DNA of 64,000 nucleotides. Origin: Cinclus cinclus (taxonomy: Eukaryota > Chordata > Aves > Passeriformes > Cinclidae). Made by a program: the position numbers and the translations under genes. Positions 33,586-44,960 of the stretch are shown here, one piece after another (position 1 is the stretch's first letter; every line of letters starts with the position of its first letter). Location: positions 65,147,158 through 65,211,157 of the forward strand of contig NC_085049.1 in NCBI RefSeq assembly GCF_963662255.1, given 5' to 3'. Below the pieces are notes generated by a model. That model did no database searches and was not told where the DNA came from. It saw only the letters and a list, made by a program, of their open reading frames with translations.

Positions 33586-33727
33586 GGTGTCGCTCCGGGC
33601 AACGAGGCGGCGTCCCGGGCCGCCCCCGCATCCCGATCCCGGGATTCTGCCCCGCTCCCGGCCCCGGCCTCGCCGCCCCCGCTTCCTCTGGCCGCCGGTA
33701 GTTCGCTCCCCGCCCGCCGCCACAGGG

Positions 33728-33746
33728 ACTACAACTCCCGGCAGGC
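33728..33746 (+). promoter_or_regulatory. ZNF143 (Staf)-like site 1
   Basis: The sequence ACTACAACTCCCGGCAGGC closely matches the known vertebrate promoter motif ACTACAACTCCCAGCATGC bound by ZNF143. It is about 145 bases upstream of the SLC35B4 start codon. Confidence 0.7.
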
Positions 33747-33791
33747 TCCGCGCCGCCTTGGCGCGGCTCCTGGTCGGTGCTCCGCCGCGGG

Positions 33792-33810
33792 GCACGTCGG
33801 GAGTTGTAGT
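33792..33810 (-). promoter_or_regulatory. ZNF143 (Staf)-like site 2, inverted
   Basis: The minus strand reads ACTACAACTCCCGACGTGC. It shares its first 13 bases with site 1 and faces it across 45 bases. Confidence 0.7.
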
Positions 33811-34019
33811 TCTGAGATGAAAGAAGTAATGGCGGAGCTGAGGTGGCGTCAGGGGGAGGCGCGGCTGAAGCGCTGTTTGTGATGAGGAGCAGCCTGTAAT
33901 TGACTTTTGGGGGGTTATTTAATGACCCCAAAACGACAGTTAGAGGCAGTTCCTAAGGATTCCGTGCAAAATAATTCTTTTGCTGTTCAAAATAATAATT
34001 TTTACCGGAAGGTTGGGAG

Positions 34020-34370
34020 AGCTGGGGGCCTTCACCTGGAGAAGGGAAGGACCCAGGAAGAGCTTCCAGCACATTCCAGGGCCTGAAGGGGCTCCAGGAG
34101 AGCTGCAGAGGGACTGGGGACAAGGCCTGGAGGGACAGGACACAGGGAATGGCTTCAGATTGGGAAAGGGGAGATTGGGGTGGGATTTTGGGAATTAGGA
34201 ATTCCTGGCTGGGCTGGAATTGCCAGAGCAGCTGTGGCTGCCCCTGGATCCCTATCAGTGCCCAAGGCCAGGCTGGACATTGGGGCTGGGAGCACCTGGG
34301 ACAGTGGGAGGTGTCCCTGCCATGGCAGGGGTGGCACTGGAGGGGCTTTAAAGTCTCTCCCCACCCAAAA
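34020..34370 (+). mobile_element. CR1 LINE 3' fragment, sense on plus
   Basis: 'aagagcttccagcacattcc' to 'ggacaggacacagggaatgg', 'gctgggctggaattgccaga', 'cccaaggccaggctggacat' and 'ggacagtgggaggtgtccct'. About 350 bases are retained. Confidence 0.85.
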
Positions 34371-35072
34371 AAATTCTGTAATTCCACCATGGGTGGAACT
34401 TCCAGTTCTAAAGTTTTGTGGAATCCCCTCAGAATCTTCTGTCGACACTCCCCCCCCCTCCCCACCCCGTGATCAGTAGAAATTCCATCCTATAGATACT
34501 CCGTTTTCAATCCGTATTTTTTTTTAATCTCAATCGGACCCTAATCTCTTTTTTTTCTTTTAATAGCACAGGTGTGAAATCGCAGGAACAAATCCCAACG
34601 AGCTACAAGCAGTCCAAGGATGAAGCGCTTTTTATGAAGCTGCTTTTTTATGACTTCCAGCACCTCCGAGAATGTGAATGAAAAATGAAACCTTGGCAGC
34701 TCCTTTACTCCTCAAAGCTGCTACAGACAGGCTGAAACTGCGAGGATTCCCTTTATTATTTTTAAATTTTTAAAATTATTTTAATTTTTTTTTAATTTTT
34801 CTTTTTTGGCTCACTGTGAGAGCTTTCAGGCTCTCTGACTCCAAACTGGAGATCCCAAGGTTTTCATTTCTTACCTGGGGGCTGGAATTGGAGATTGATT
34901 GGAGCTTGGGACATGAAAATCTGGAAACTGAAGCAACAAGAGCCAGAAATTTTTGCTTATCTAGAGGGTTTTGCCTGCAGAGAGAAACCCTGTAGTCTCT
35001 TGGTGGAATCATACAAAAATCTGGGGATTTGCAGCCTCCTGTGTGACATTTCAAGATATTTTAGTTTGGATG
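34371..35072. other. Intergenic sequence
   Basis: A short C-run near 34450 and AT-rich stretches near 34760-34800. Nothing gene-like. Confidence 0.5.
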
Positions 35073-35626
35073 TGTGATAATTGATAAAAGATTTGTGTTA
35101 ATCATAAAAGCATTGGAGTTTGTATGAATCAGAATACTAAGGTCTGAAATGAAGCATGGACATTAGATAGAGAAAAATATATATGATTAAATCATTCTGT
35201 TTAAATCCCCTGTTACAAATATTGTGTTTTGTAGTAAATTGTATTTGATACCAGTTTGTAAAACGAGGTTTTCCCACGGCCTGAAAGATATTGCAAAATC
35301 AGATTTCCTGCCTTTGTATAATCAATTGCAGCCTGAAAGATTTTGCAACACCAGATTTCCTGCCTTGGTGTAATCAATTACAACTTATCTGTTAAGACCA
35401 GACCCCTCCCCAGGTCTAGTGTCCCTTATTTACCAAGACCAGATGACAAACTGTCTGGAGACTACAAGGACAAGCATCCTATAAAAAGGAGCTGCAAACC
35501 AAGGTTCCACGGAGCGTGGAGTGGGCGCTGACCCCTCACCTTCCCCAGCGCTGCGTGCTCTGTCTAGATCAAATAAAACAATCTCCATTTTGCTAAATAT
35601 CCAGACTTTGTTCCTCATTTATAACA
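35073..35626 (+). mobile_element. Solo LTR of an endogenous retrovirus
   Basis: About 555 bases begin TGTGATA and end TATAACA, near-perfect inverted ends. Inside are a TATA box (TATAAAAA, 35480-35487) and a poly(A) signal (AATAAA, 35572-35577) about 90 bases downstream, followed by a short T-rich tail. That is the U3-R-U5 order. No gag, pol or env sequence flanks it. An exact target-site duplication was not found. The U3 part holds a ~55-base internal duplication. The family is not assigned. Confidence 0.75.
35280..35388 (+). repeat. Internal duplication within the LTR
   Basis: Two adjacent copies of about 54 bases, 'cctgaaagatattgcaaaat' / 'cctgaaagattttgcaacac', each followed by 'cagatttcctgcctt' and 'taatcaatt'. 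Confidence 0.9.
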
Positions 35627-37282
35627 CATGTTCTGACAGAAAATAATTCTTTGGGGGTTCAGTGGGACCCTGGAAACCCAAAGGTTTTGCTGAGCTCTTG
35701 CTCTGTATTTAACCAAAGTTCAGTTTGCTCACACTTGACAAAATAATTTGGTGTTTCCTCACCTCTCTCTGGGTAGAAACCTTCCAAGTGACTCCCTTGA
35801 ACTTCCATCAAGTCTTTTAAAGTGGTGCACTTTTAATTAAAAAGCAAAATTAACTTAAAATTTTAATTAAGTAAAGGATGAATAAATAATAATTGTAGTG
35901 AATTTAAAATTTAAATTAAAATGTAATTTAATTAGCAGCAAGCAAAGCTGATTTCTGGGCTTTCCTGGTGCTTTTTTTAACATTTCCAGGTTTTCCTGCT
36001 TCCATCTCCTCAGCTCTGCACAGGTCAGGATGATGTAATTTTGTTGTTGTTGTTGTTGTTTTTTGTTCCCTTCACTACTCAGCTCTTGCTACTTTTGGCC
36101 TTTTAATTTTCCTTTCTTTGAGCTTCAGAGGGAGATTTCTGGGGAGAAATTGAGGTGGCTTTGCTGCCACAAAAGTGCATCACCTTGACTCTAATTTTTT
36201 TTAAGTGCTCCAGTGTGAAAATAACCCCAAAATGTCAGCTCAGGAAGCTTTTGGGGTTTTGTTTTTTTTTTGTGGGGGGGTATTTTGGCCATCTCTTCCC
36301 ATCCTGTCCCCTATTCCTTGGGATAAGACCCTGACTACCACCTGGCTCCGTCCTCCTGTCAGGAACTTGTGGAGAGAGATTTAATAACAAAATTCACTCC
36401 CATTAAAATTAAAATTTAATTAATTCATAACTCCATTCACATCAATTCTGTGGCATCCAAATAAATGACAAAATAATGTTAGGAAATAGCAAAACATAAT
36501 GAATACTATATATATATAGAAGTAATTTAAGAATCAGTTCACCTTCACTGGTATAAATCTGTGGCACTCCAAACTTTGGGATAATCCCTGGCAGCAGTTT
36601 GAGTTCCTGACTCCTGGAATTAAGGAAAAAGAATTGTTGCCTCTTGGGATGTTTGGGTGAAGGATCAGGAATCCTTCATCTGTGCCCAAGAATCACAATT
36701 TGAGGGATCAGTCAGAAATTGGGAGCAGGGAATTTAGAATCCTAGATTTTCTTTTAGTAGTTTGTCACCTTTCCCAGCCTTGATTCCACAAAGATTCAAT
36801 TTTTGGTCTTTCCTTTGGGTATAAACCCAGTGATTAGGGACGCCAGGAAGAACTGCTTGGTCCTGTGTGAAAAATTATCTTTTATTTATCAATGGGAAAT
36901 AATTTGTAAGCCTGTTAAAAATGTGATAAAACACCAGGAAATTTGACTTCGTGACATAGAGAGGTTGTGGAAATTCCATCCCTGGATGGAATGACCTGGA
37001 TTTTCTTTTTTCTCTGTCTGTGGTTTTAGGAGCTGAGGGAAGATGAATCCTGATGATTCATGAGTTTGGAGCACCTTGAAGATTCCCAGTGTGGGAGGCT
37101 GATTCCAGGTTTTAGTGAGATGTAAAACTCAATAAACAGCTTGGGAAAAATGCAATCAAACATGTAAAAATTATTTTCCTAATACCCCAACAAACTGAGA
37201 TCCCACACCTGGCTCCTCCCCATTCCCCTGTCTGAATCCCATCCTGCTGCTTTTCCTGGAGAAAGATGAAGAATTCTTGGGG
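35627..37282. other. Intergenic, AT-rich
   Basis: It holds a (GTT)n run at about 36040-36061 and a poly-G/T junction near 36270. No gene is seen. Confidence 0.55.
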
Positions 37283-37449
37283 AATTTGGCTGTGCAGACA
37301 AAGCTGGACCTGTCCTCTCTTCCAGGCAATTGTTCCCTGGACCTGAATCCCCTTCAGGATAAAAAAAGATATTTGGAAACAATTGGGAAATGACACTCAG
37401 GGGGTGAACTTGGGGATTTGTTTGGGGGTTTATTCCCAGAGTTTTTCCC
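37283..37449 (-). repeat. Unclassified interspersed repeat, copy B
   Basis: Inverted homologue of 9541-9703 with roughly 90% or more identity by eye across 165 bases. Confidence 0.85.
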
Positions 37450-38765
37450 TTGGTCCAAAGTTCCGGGCTCCTTTCTCCTCATCAATACTTAAATTACCCC
37501 TAATTTTTATTCCTTTTATTTTTCTCTGCCACCTTGGGTGTTTTTCTTTTGTTTGTTTGTTGTGGGGTTTTTTTGGGTTTTGTTTTTTGGGTTTTTTTTG
37601 GGGGGTGGTGAATTCCAAATTTTTCTTGCTGTTCCAACTGCCTGTGTGTGTTGAAACTTGTCAAAAATATTAAAGCCTAAAAACTCCAGGCATATTTTGG
37701 GGGAGAATTTGAAATAACTGAAATAACTCTTTTCTTTCTTTGTGGTTTTTTTTTTTTTTAAAGCCCTCTCCCCCTTCGTCCTACTCATTCCTTAAGGTTC
37801 TTAAATTTGACATCCCTGTAAATGAGCTGGAAAAACTCCAACCTGAAGTGCTTTTCTCTTTAGAAAACCTCTCTGCATGAGATTTGTCTCTACATGCTTT
37901 AGGCAAGCAACTTTCCACAGTTGATTGATGGGAATTTTTTCTATTAAAATTCCCTAAAAGTATGCAAAGAGGAGGAAAAGAGATTTTTATAATTTTTTAA
38001 CTGGTTGTTTGGCTTTTTTTTTTTCCTTGTCCAGAAAGTGAAGCAGAGCCATCTATATCCAAACATGTTTGGATTAAAATTTTTGCCTTCAGTGCGATCC
38101 AAGGGAACCATCCCTAAAATGTTTTTCTCTGGGCATTATGTCTTTTTTTTTTATTATTTTTTCTCCAACTTTTTCTGCTTTTCACTCCCACATTTGGGAA
38201 CTCAAGCTCTTCCTGAACTCGTGAAACCAAACTTTAGTTTCAGAGTACTGCAGGACATGGAGGGGTTTGGAAAATTTGCCTTCCCTGTCTTTTTGGAAGA
38301 AGTTCCACTGTCCAATAAAGACTTTTGGAATCACAGCATTCCAAGAGGAACCTGATGGGCTCCAACAAACTTTTGGGATGTTGCTCCAAGGGCTGGAAAG
38401 CTTCTCCCACCCTATCTTTTTCCCATGGTTCTTACCCATCTCTTCCTGCCTTGCTTTGTCACACTTTTCCTTGACTCCAGGAATTTGCTCAGGAAATGGA
38501 CATGGCATCAAAATCCTGATTTATTGCTCCACTCTCATCCCCTCCTGTTGTGGGGTCATTCCATGGGATTTGGGCTCCCAGATCAGTGGATGGACAGTTT
38601 ATTCCACGATTAGCACCATTCCTGGCCTGAGGATGTCCCAAAAAATTCCCAAATAATGCCCAAACCCAATGTAGAGCAAGGAGTGGGCAGTGAGGACACA
38701 AATCCTTTTTGGGTAGAAAGATTATTTTTTAGTTATAAATCAATGCTATTTTATATTTTTAACAG
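37450..38765. other. Intergenic, T-rich in part
   Basis: T/G-rich simple sequence at 37540-37610 and a few poly-T runs. No supported gene. Confidence 0.5.
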
Positions 38766-38866
38766 AATCCTTGAGGCTGGAAAAGCCTTCCAGAGTTCCA
38801 GTCCAAGCTGTGCCCAATCCCCACCTTGTCCCCAGCCCTGAGTTCTGAGTGCCACCTCCAGGAATT
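38766..38866 (-). mobile_element. CR1 LINE fragment cut off by a microsatellite
   Basis: 'aatccttgaggctggaaaag' then 'caagctgtgcccaatcccca' and 'gagtgccacctccaggaatt'. The same order is seen at 43695-43800, so the TTTCC array replaces the rest of the element. Confidence 0.8.
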
Positions 38867-39060
38867 CCTTTCCTTTCCTTTCCTTTCCTTTCCTTTCCTT
38901 TCCTTTCCTTTCCTTTCCTTTCCTTTCCTTTCCTTTCCTTTCCTTTCCTTTCCTTTCCTTTCCTTTCCTTTCCTTTCCTTTCCTTTCCTTTCCTTTCCTT
39001 TCCTTTCCTTTCCTTTCCTTTCCTTTCCTTTCCTTTCCTTTCCTTTCCTTTCCTTTCCTT
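38862..39060 (+). repeat. (TTTCC)n microsatellite, about 40 copies
   Basis: A perfect or near-perfect pentanucleotide array. The minus strand is all purine (GGAAA). Confidence 0.97.
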
Positions 39061-39245
39061 TCCCTTTCCCTTTCCCTTTCCCTTTCCCTTTCCCTTTCCC
39101 TTTCCCTTTCCCTTTCCCTTTCCCTTTCCCTTTCCCTTTCCCTTTCCCTTTCCCTTTCCCTTTCCCTTTCCCTTTCCCTTTCCCTTTCCCTTTCCCTTTC
39201 CCTTTCCCTTTCCCTTTCCCTTTCCCTTTCCCTTTCCCTTCCCTT
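39061..39245 (+). repeat. (TTTCCC)n microsatellite, about 30 copies
   Basis: It follows directly from the pentamer array with an abrupt change of unit from 5 to 6 bases. The minus strand is (GGGAAA)n, which carries regular G3 tracts. Confidence 0.97.
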
Positions 39246-39349
39246 TTTCTAGCCAACCCTCACTCTAAAACACCTCGAATTAATCTAAATTTCCCTTCCT
39301 TTAATTGAAAACCACCACCCTTTGTCCTACCACAAATTTGCTCCCCTCC

Positions 39350-39545
39350 TTTTTATTTTTTGGGTGTTTTTTTGTGTTTTTTGTTGGTTTTTTTGTTTTT
39401 TTTTTTTGTTTTTTTTGGTTTTTTTTTGTTGTTGTTGTTGTTTTTTGGGTTTTTTTGTTTGTTTTTTTTGGGTTTTTTTTTGTTTGTTTGTTTGTTTGGG
39501 GTTTTTTTTGGTTGTTTTTTTTGTTGTTGTTGTTTTTGTTTTTTC
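39350..39545 (+). repeat. T/G simple-sequence tract
   Basis: Long T runs broken by G, GTT and GTTT units. It creates spurious long reading frames on both strands. Confidence 0.9.
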
Positions 39546-39894
39546 CCACAGGCCCTGGAATCCTCACCTGAAAGAAACCACAAAGGAAGAAAATTCAATT
39601 TATTCTCTAGCTGCTCCATTCCATGCCTGGAATCTTTTTCTCTGAATTCCGTTCTATGGGCAGGGTAATCTCGAGGACCATCAGATCTAGACAGGGGTGG
39701 CCTCTTGAAGGTGATAAATCCTGGGAATGGAGCTGGGAATGGGCAGTTCCATGTTTAACCCCTCAGCTGCCAGCACAGCCCCTCTCTCCTCTCTTTGCTT
39801 CCCAAAAAGAGGAATTTGAGATTTATTTCTGGTTATGGTGAGGGTTTAGGGTGGGACAACCCATGTTTGCCTCAGTCATTTTTTCCCTCTTCAA

Positions 39895-40290
39895 TTGTCC
39901 ATAAATTATTCCATTTTTACATAAATTACTCCAGTTGTCCATAAATTACTCTAGATTTTCATAAATTGCTCATTTTTTCATAAATTGTTCCAGTTTTCCG
40001 TAAATTATTCAATTTTTTCATAAAATCACTGCATTTTTCCATAAATTTATTCACTTTTCCTGAAATTACTCCAGTTTCCATAAATTACTCAATTTTTCCA
40101 TGTTACTCAGTTTTTTCATAAATTACTGCATTTTTCCATACATTTCTTCAGTTTTCCTTAAATTACTCAATTGTTTTCCATAAATTACTCCAGTTTCCCA
40201 TAAATCACTCAATTTTTCCATAAATTATTCCATTATTCCATAGATTTCTCAATTTTTACATAAATTCCTCCCCTTATCCATAAGTTACAT
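39895..40290 (+). repeat. AT-rich minisatellite, ~20-23-bp units
   Basis: About 18 degenerate copies of 'ttttccataaattactcca'. Confidence 0.9.
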
Positions 40291-40493
40291 TTTCCCCCTT
40301 GGTTCCCAGGATTTCCCTGCAGCTCAGCCTCAAGGGAATCCTATTTTCATGGGGATTTTCCAGGTTTTTCCAGCCTCCACAGGCACTCCAGAGCATTCCA
40401 TGTCTTTTCCAGGTCTTTTCCAGGTGCTTTGATGTCATTTTGGATCTTGCCCCTGGGATTCCTCAGCAATTCTCCCAAATTTTAAAAACCCAA

Positions 40494-40735
40494 ATCATGG
40501 AATCATGGAATGATTTTGGTTGGAAAAGACCTCCAGGATCATCAAGTCCAACCCTGAATATCCTAAACCACATTGTCAAGTGTCACATCCCGTTGTTTTT
40601 TGGACACTTCCAGGGATGGAGACTCCACCATTCCCCTGGAAAACCGGTCCCAATTCCTGGCCACTCTATCAGTGATGGAATTTTTCCTAAAATCCAACCT
40701 TGAACCTCCTCTGGCACAACTTGTGATGTTTTCCC
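40494..40735 (-). mobile_element. CR1 LINE 3' fragment
   Basis: 'aatcatggaatcatggaatg' then 'ttggttggaaaagacctcca', 'acttccagggatggagactc' and 'aaccttgaacctcctctggc'. This is the subfamily with the GAAAAGACC variant. Confidence 0.85.
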
Positions 40736-42309
40736 CTCATCCCATCACAAAATTCCTGGGAAAACAGACCCAACCCAAAACCTCCTTCCAGGCAATTTTG
40801 GGATTTTCCTTGCGCAAGAATTGAACAGCAACAAAAAAACCAAGGGCTGAGGCTGGAAACCAAAGACAGGAGATAAAAAATGGGATAAAAACCTGTGGAA
40901 ATCATCACTCCAAGACTTGAAGAACTTTAAAAAAAAAAAATCCAATACTTGAAAAATTTCAAGATTCCCAGAAATTCCTGCAAGGTGGTGAATGGAAAGA
41001 CTTTCCAAGGTGCATCCAGGAGCTCTGGATCCCTGAATTATGGAAGGATGGAGCTGCCTCCAGGTGCTTTTCCTGCTCTCCCACTCCCGTTATCCCTGGA
41101 GGGAACAAACCCCGACCTCCGACTGCAGTTCCCGTGACTTTCCCTCATCCCTGGCTCCCAACATCTGCTGCTTTTGCAGGAATATTTCCCTGACACCAGC
41201 TGCAGCTCCCTGGCAGCACGAGAGGCAGCAGGGTTGGCTCCCAGCTCCTTGATTTTTCCCAGAATCTGCAGGATTTTCAGTGCTCGGCTCCTTTTCCATT
41301 CCCCGGTGAGGCTTCAGAGGATGAAATGTCTCAAAAACTCTGAATTTTGGATGCTCCCCTTTCCTTTTGTCTCCCAGGGAGCAGGTGAGTGAAAAATGGG
41401 AGAAATCTCTGGAAAAAAAAATGGGGAGAAAACTCTGGTGTAGTCCTTGCCCTCCGAAGTGAGGATGTAAGATAAGGTTGGGATAGGAATTGTGGGGGGA
41501 AAAAAAAGAAAAACTACTGCAAAGGAGGGAAAATGAGATTTGTTTTTTATCTTGTTACTGGGGTTTTTATACTGTGACCTTGGAGCAAAGAATATCTGGA
41601 AAGGGATCAAAAAAAAATAAAATGAAAAAGAATATCTGTGAGGTTCCTTAAATATTCCTTGGGACACTTGGATTCAGGAGGATGATGCCAATTTAGGGAT
41701 AATTTGCCTCCCTCCTTGTGTTAAATCAAATCCTGCAGTTTAATATTTAGAAGGAAGATAAAATCTGAAGTGGAGGCTTAAAATCTCATCTGTAGGAGTG
41801 GCTCTGGTTATTTTTAGGGATCACTGGCTGGTTTTTCTATTGGATAAATCAGAATTCCAGGCTGGCAGCAGCTGGGGTGGGTGACTGGCACTGTGAGGGC
41901 ACAGTTTTGTGTCCCCCACTTTTATCCTTCTCCACTTATTTTTCTTCCAAAGAAACAGGCTTAGCCTGATGTTCCATGGCAGGAATGGGATTCTATCCCT
42001 CTGCTTTCCATCTAATTCTCTGTGGAACAGCCACAAATTTCATCCCATGGAAAAACAAAATCAAAACCCCAGAAGGGGCTGGTGACAGAGGCCACCCTTC
42101 CTCTGTTCAGGAAATGCAGGCAAGAAAGCAAAAAAAAAATTTCTTTTATTCCCATTATTCTTTTCCCTCTCCATTTCTTTTAATCCTGGCAAGATTCATA
42201 TTATTTAATATTATTTAGTATTATTGCTATCCTAACAATATTAATATTGGCAATACCCTGAAATAATAATAATAATCATCATTGTTATTATAATTATAAT
42301 CGGGTGGTA
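40736..42309. other. Intergenic
   Basis: No gene, repeat array or clear mobile element seen, apart from AT-rich simple stretches near 42200-42300. Confidence 0.5.
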
Positions 42310-42313
42310 TTAC

Positions 42314-42373
<60 letters not shown>

Positions 42374-42390
42374 TATTATTATTATTACCC
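42310..42390 (+). repeat. (ATT)n microsatellite
   Basis: About 26 trinucleotide units with two interruptions ('tactattatt'). Confidence 0.95.
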
Positions 42391-42419
42391 TGACAATAAT
42401 AATACAATTTCTTTAAGGA

Positions 42420-42500
42420 CAGAGTGGAGGTGGCACTGGGGATTGGGCACAGCTTGGACTCGCTGATCTTGGAGAGCTTTTCCAACCTAAATAATCCTGG
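42420..42500 (+). mobile_element. CR1 LINE 3' end, sense on plus
   Basis: 'gatcttggagagcttttcca' and 'acctaaataatcctgg' mark the extreme 3' end. Confidence 0.65.
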
Positions 42501-43694
42501 AATTGTGTGGAATGTGATCCTCAAGATCCCTCCAGAGCTCTGGGAAAACACGGAAGGGGAAGGCGAGATTTTTGATCTTCATGATTAGCAAAGTGGGACC
42601 TGAGCAGGTGAACCTTCTGGAAGTTCCTTAGATGCTTCCAACAGGAAATTCCATGCTTGGAATGGGGATTCTCCAGCTGTGGGCTTGGGGTGAGTGGGAT
42701 CCATGGCTCAGATCTGAGGGCTTCCTTCTGCATCCCACATCCCTTCCCAGCCTTTTCCAGGATCCCTGTGGGGACAGAGGGGTGGCTGACACCTCCCAGA
42801 ACTTCTATCCAAATATCCTGGAATGAGAGGAGGCTCTGAGGTCTGGGAACAATCAGGCTGGGGATAAACTCCATGCCAAAAAAGCAGGACAGGTGAAATC
42901 ACTGCTGGATTATGACCAAAATTGGGACCAAAAGTTCCCAAGGCGTGGAATTGCAAATCTTATCCCTTCCTGGAGGTCATGGGCAAAGCAGCCTGGGAAA
43001 AAAAATTTGGGAAGAGGTGGGAAAATGGTCTGAATTCCTCAGTTTCAGCAGAGGGAACCTTTGAACTTGGAAATGGTTCTGCATCAGCAGCTCGTCTGCT
43101 GGGCTGCAGAGGGATTTTTTTGAGATGTTTGTTTTTAGGAGCTGGAGTCCCATTGATTTTGGGATAGGAATATTTACAGATGATGGATTTCCCCATGCTG
43201 GACTCCAAAAGTGGGAATGGATCCCACTAAAAGCTTCAGCTGTTTCAACTCTCCTGATTTTCTCTTCAGCTAAATTATGGATTTTTAACAACAGAATTTT
43301 CCCCAGGTTTGTCCTCCTCCCCAATTTGGAGTGAGCCAGCCTGTGGAGCTCCTGACCTGTGGGAATGGGATGAATCCAGACTCAAAACTCTCATGAATTT
43401 CCCTCTTTTCCTGCCATTTTACTCCCCACAGGGAGGACACCACTGGGAATGTGCTCCAGGACTGAGGCCAGGACATTCTGGTTCAAAAGCCTCGAGAGAA
43501 GAGGCAGTGATTGGGTTGGGAAAATTGAAAAATTGGGAAATTGGGATCTCAGGCTGCTCCTGTCCTCAGTGACCAAACTGAGGTGGCTTTTTTGTCCCTG
43601 GCAAAATTTTTGTCACCATGGAATTGCCACCCAGCTCTGCACCAGTGGAGCTCTGGGACTGGCAGCAACACATCCCAACCTGGAAATCCCAGAC
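42501..43694. other. Intergenic
   Basis: No supported feature. Confidence 0.45.
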
Positions 43695-43925
43695 TCCTGG
43701 GATCACTGAGGTGGGAAAAACCCTCCAAGGTCATCCAGCCCAAGCTGTGCCCAATCCCCACCCTGTCCCCAGCCCAGAGCACTGAGTGCCACCTCCAGGA
43801 ATTCCTTGGACACCCCCAGGGGTGGACACTCCAAACCTCCCTGGGCAGCTCCTTCCAATTCCTGTCAACCCTTTCCAAGAGAAAATTCCTGTTCCTGGAG
43901 TCACTCCCTCTGGATTCCAAGCTGG
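43695..43925 (-). mobile_element. CR1 LINE 3' fragment
   Basis: 'ctgaggtgggaaaaaccctc' then 'gtcatccagcccaagctgtg', 'ggacacccccaggggtggac' and 'cctgggcagctccttccaat'. Confidence 0.85.
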
Positions 43926-44714
43926 GATGTTTTCCTTGGTTCAGGTTCCCAGATTTCCTCTCTATTTCTGGTCTAAATCTACTTTTATTTCCCAGGTTGA
44001 AACACTCCCAGTGAAATCCTCCACCTTCCAAATTAAAAATCCCTTTCCCAGTGTGATTTAAAAAGACCTCAGTGCTCCAAAGGAGATCCTTGATGGATTT
44101 TAAATTCCCGCTTTTTAAATGAAACTGATGGATGCTCCAAAGAGGATCCTGAAGCCATTTTTCTATTTTTTTCAATGAAATTGATGAAGGGTGGGAATGT
44201 TTGGAATTGTTTGCCATGGATCCCATGCAGGGTCACACTTCGATGAGGTGTCACCTATCAGACTTCTGGCTCCTGGAATTCATCCAGCTGTACATTCCCT
44301 GGAATCCAGCTGTGCTTGGATTCACTCTGGAAATTAAAAAAGATGAGCAGGGAACCAGGACTGGTCCCATCTCCTCATTCCTTAATTAATTTTCCAAAGA
44401 TTTGGAGCAATCCCCTTCTCCCAAACCAGGTCACTGCTCCAAGGGGAGCTGCTCTTGTTTCCCTGGACCAATCCTTAGGTACCTCCGGGCATTTTTGGCT
44501 GGAAAAGGAACAAGTTTTGGCATGGCCATAAATAAATGAAAGGGTGAAAGGTGTCTGTGGGGAAAACCAGTTAAACCAGTAGGGGAGGAGGAGGCTTCCC
44601 ATAATCCCATTGACACCCCTGTTGTGGGGTTGGTCATTCCAAACAATGTTTCTTTTCCATGTTTTCCATTAAAAAAAAAAAAAGGAGGGAGAGAGGTTTT
44701 TTTATATGGATATA

Positions 44715-44960
44715 GTGACAGGACACAGGGAGTGGCTTCCACTGACAGAGGGCAGGGCTGGATGGGATCTTGGGAACTGGGAATTCCTGGCTGGGCTGGA
44801 ATTGCCAGAGCAGCTGTGGCTGTCCCTGGATCCCTGGCAGTGCCCAAGGCCAGGCTGGACATTGGGGCTGGGAGCACCTGGGACAGTGGGAGGTGTCCCT
44901 GCCATGGCAGGGGTGGCACTGCAGGGGATTTGGGTCCCTTCCCACCCATTCTGGGATTCT
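44715..44960 (+). mobile_element. CR1 LINE 3' fragment, sense on plus
   Basis: Near-identical in layout to 34140-34370: 'gacaggacacagggagtggc', 'ctgggctggaattgccagag', 'ggacagtgggaggtgtccct'. Confidence 0.85.

Larger units (their letters stand above)
33290..33885. promoter_or_regulatory. SLC35B4: CpG island and SLC35B4 promoter
   Basis: A GC-rich block dense in CG dinucleotides covers the first exon and its upstream flank. No TATA box is seen, which fits a housekeeping-type promoter. The 5' UTR probably starts between 33586 and about 33720. Confidence 0.75.

Noticed and set aside
33394..33931. Several 100-170-codon frames in the GC-rich block
   Set aside because: CpG islands lack stop codons by composition. 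Only the SLC35B4 exon 1 frame matches a known protein.
38759..39308. Long Gly-Lys / Phe-Pro-Leu-Ser frames
   Set aside because: They are translations of the (TTTCC)n and (TTTCCC)n microsatellites.
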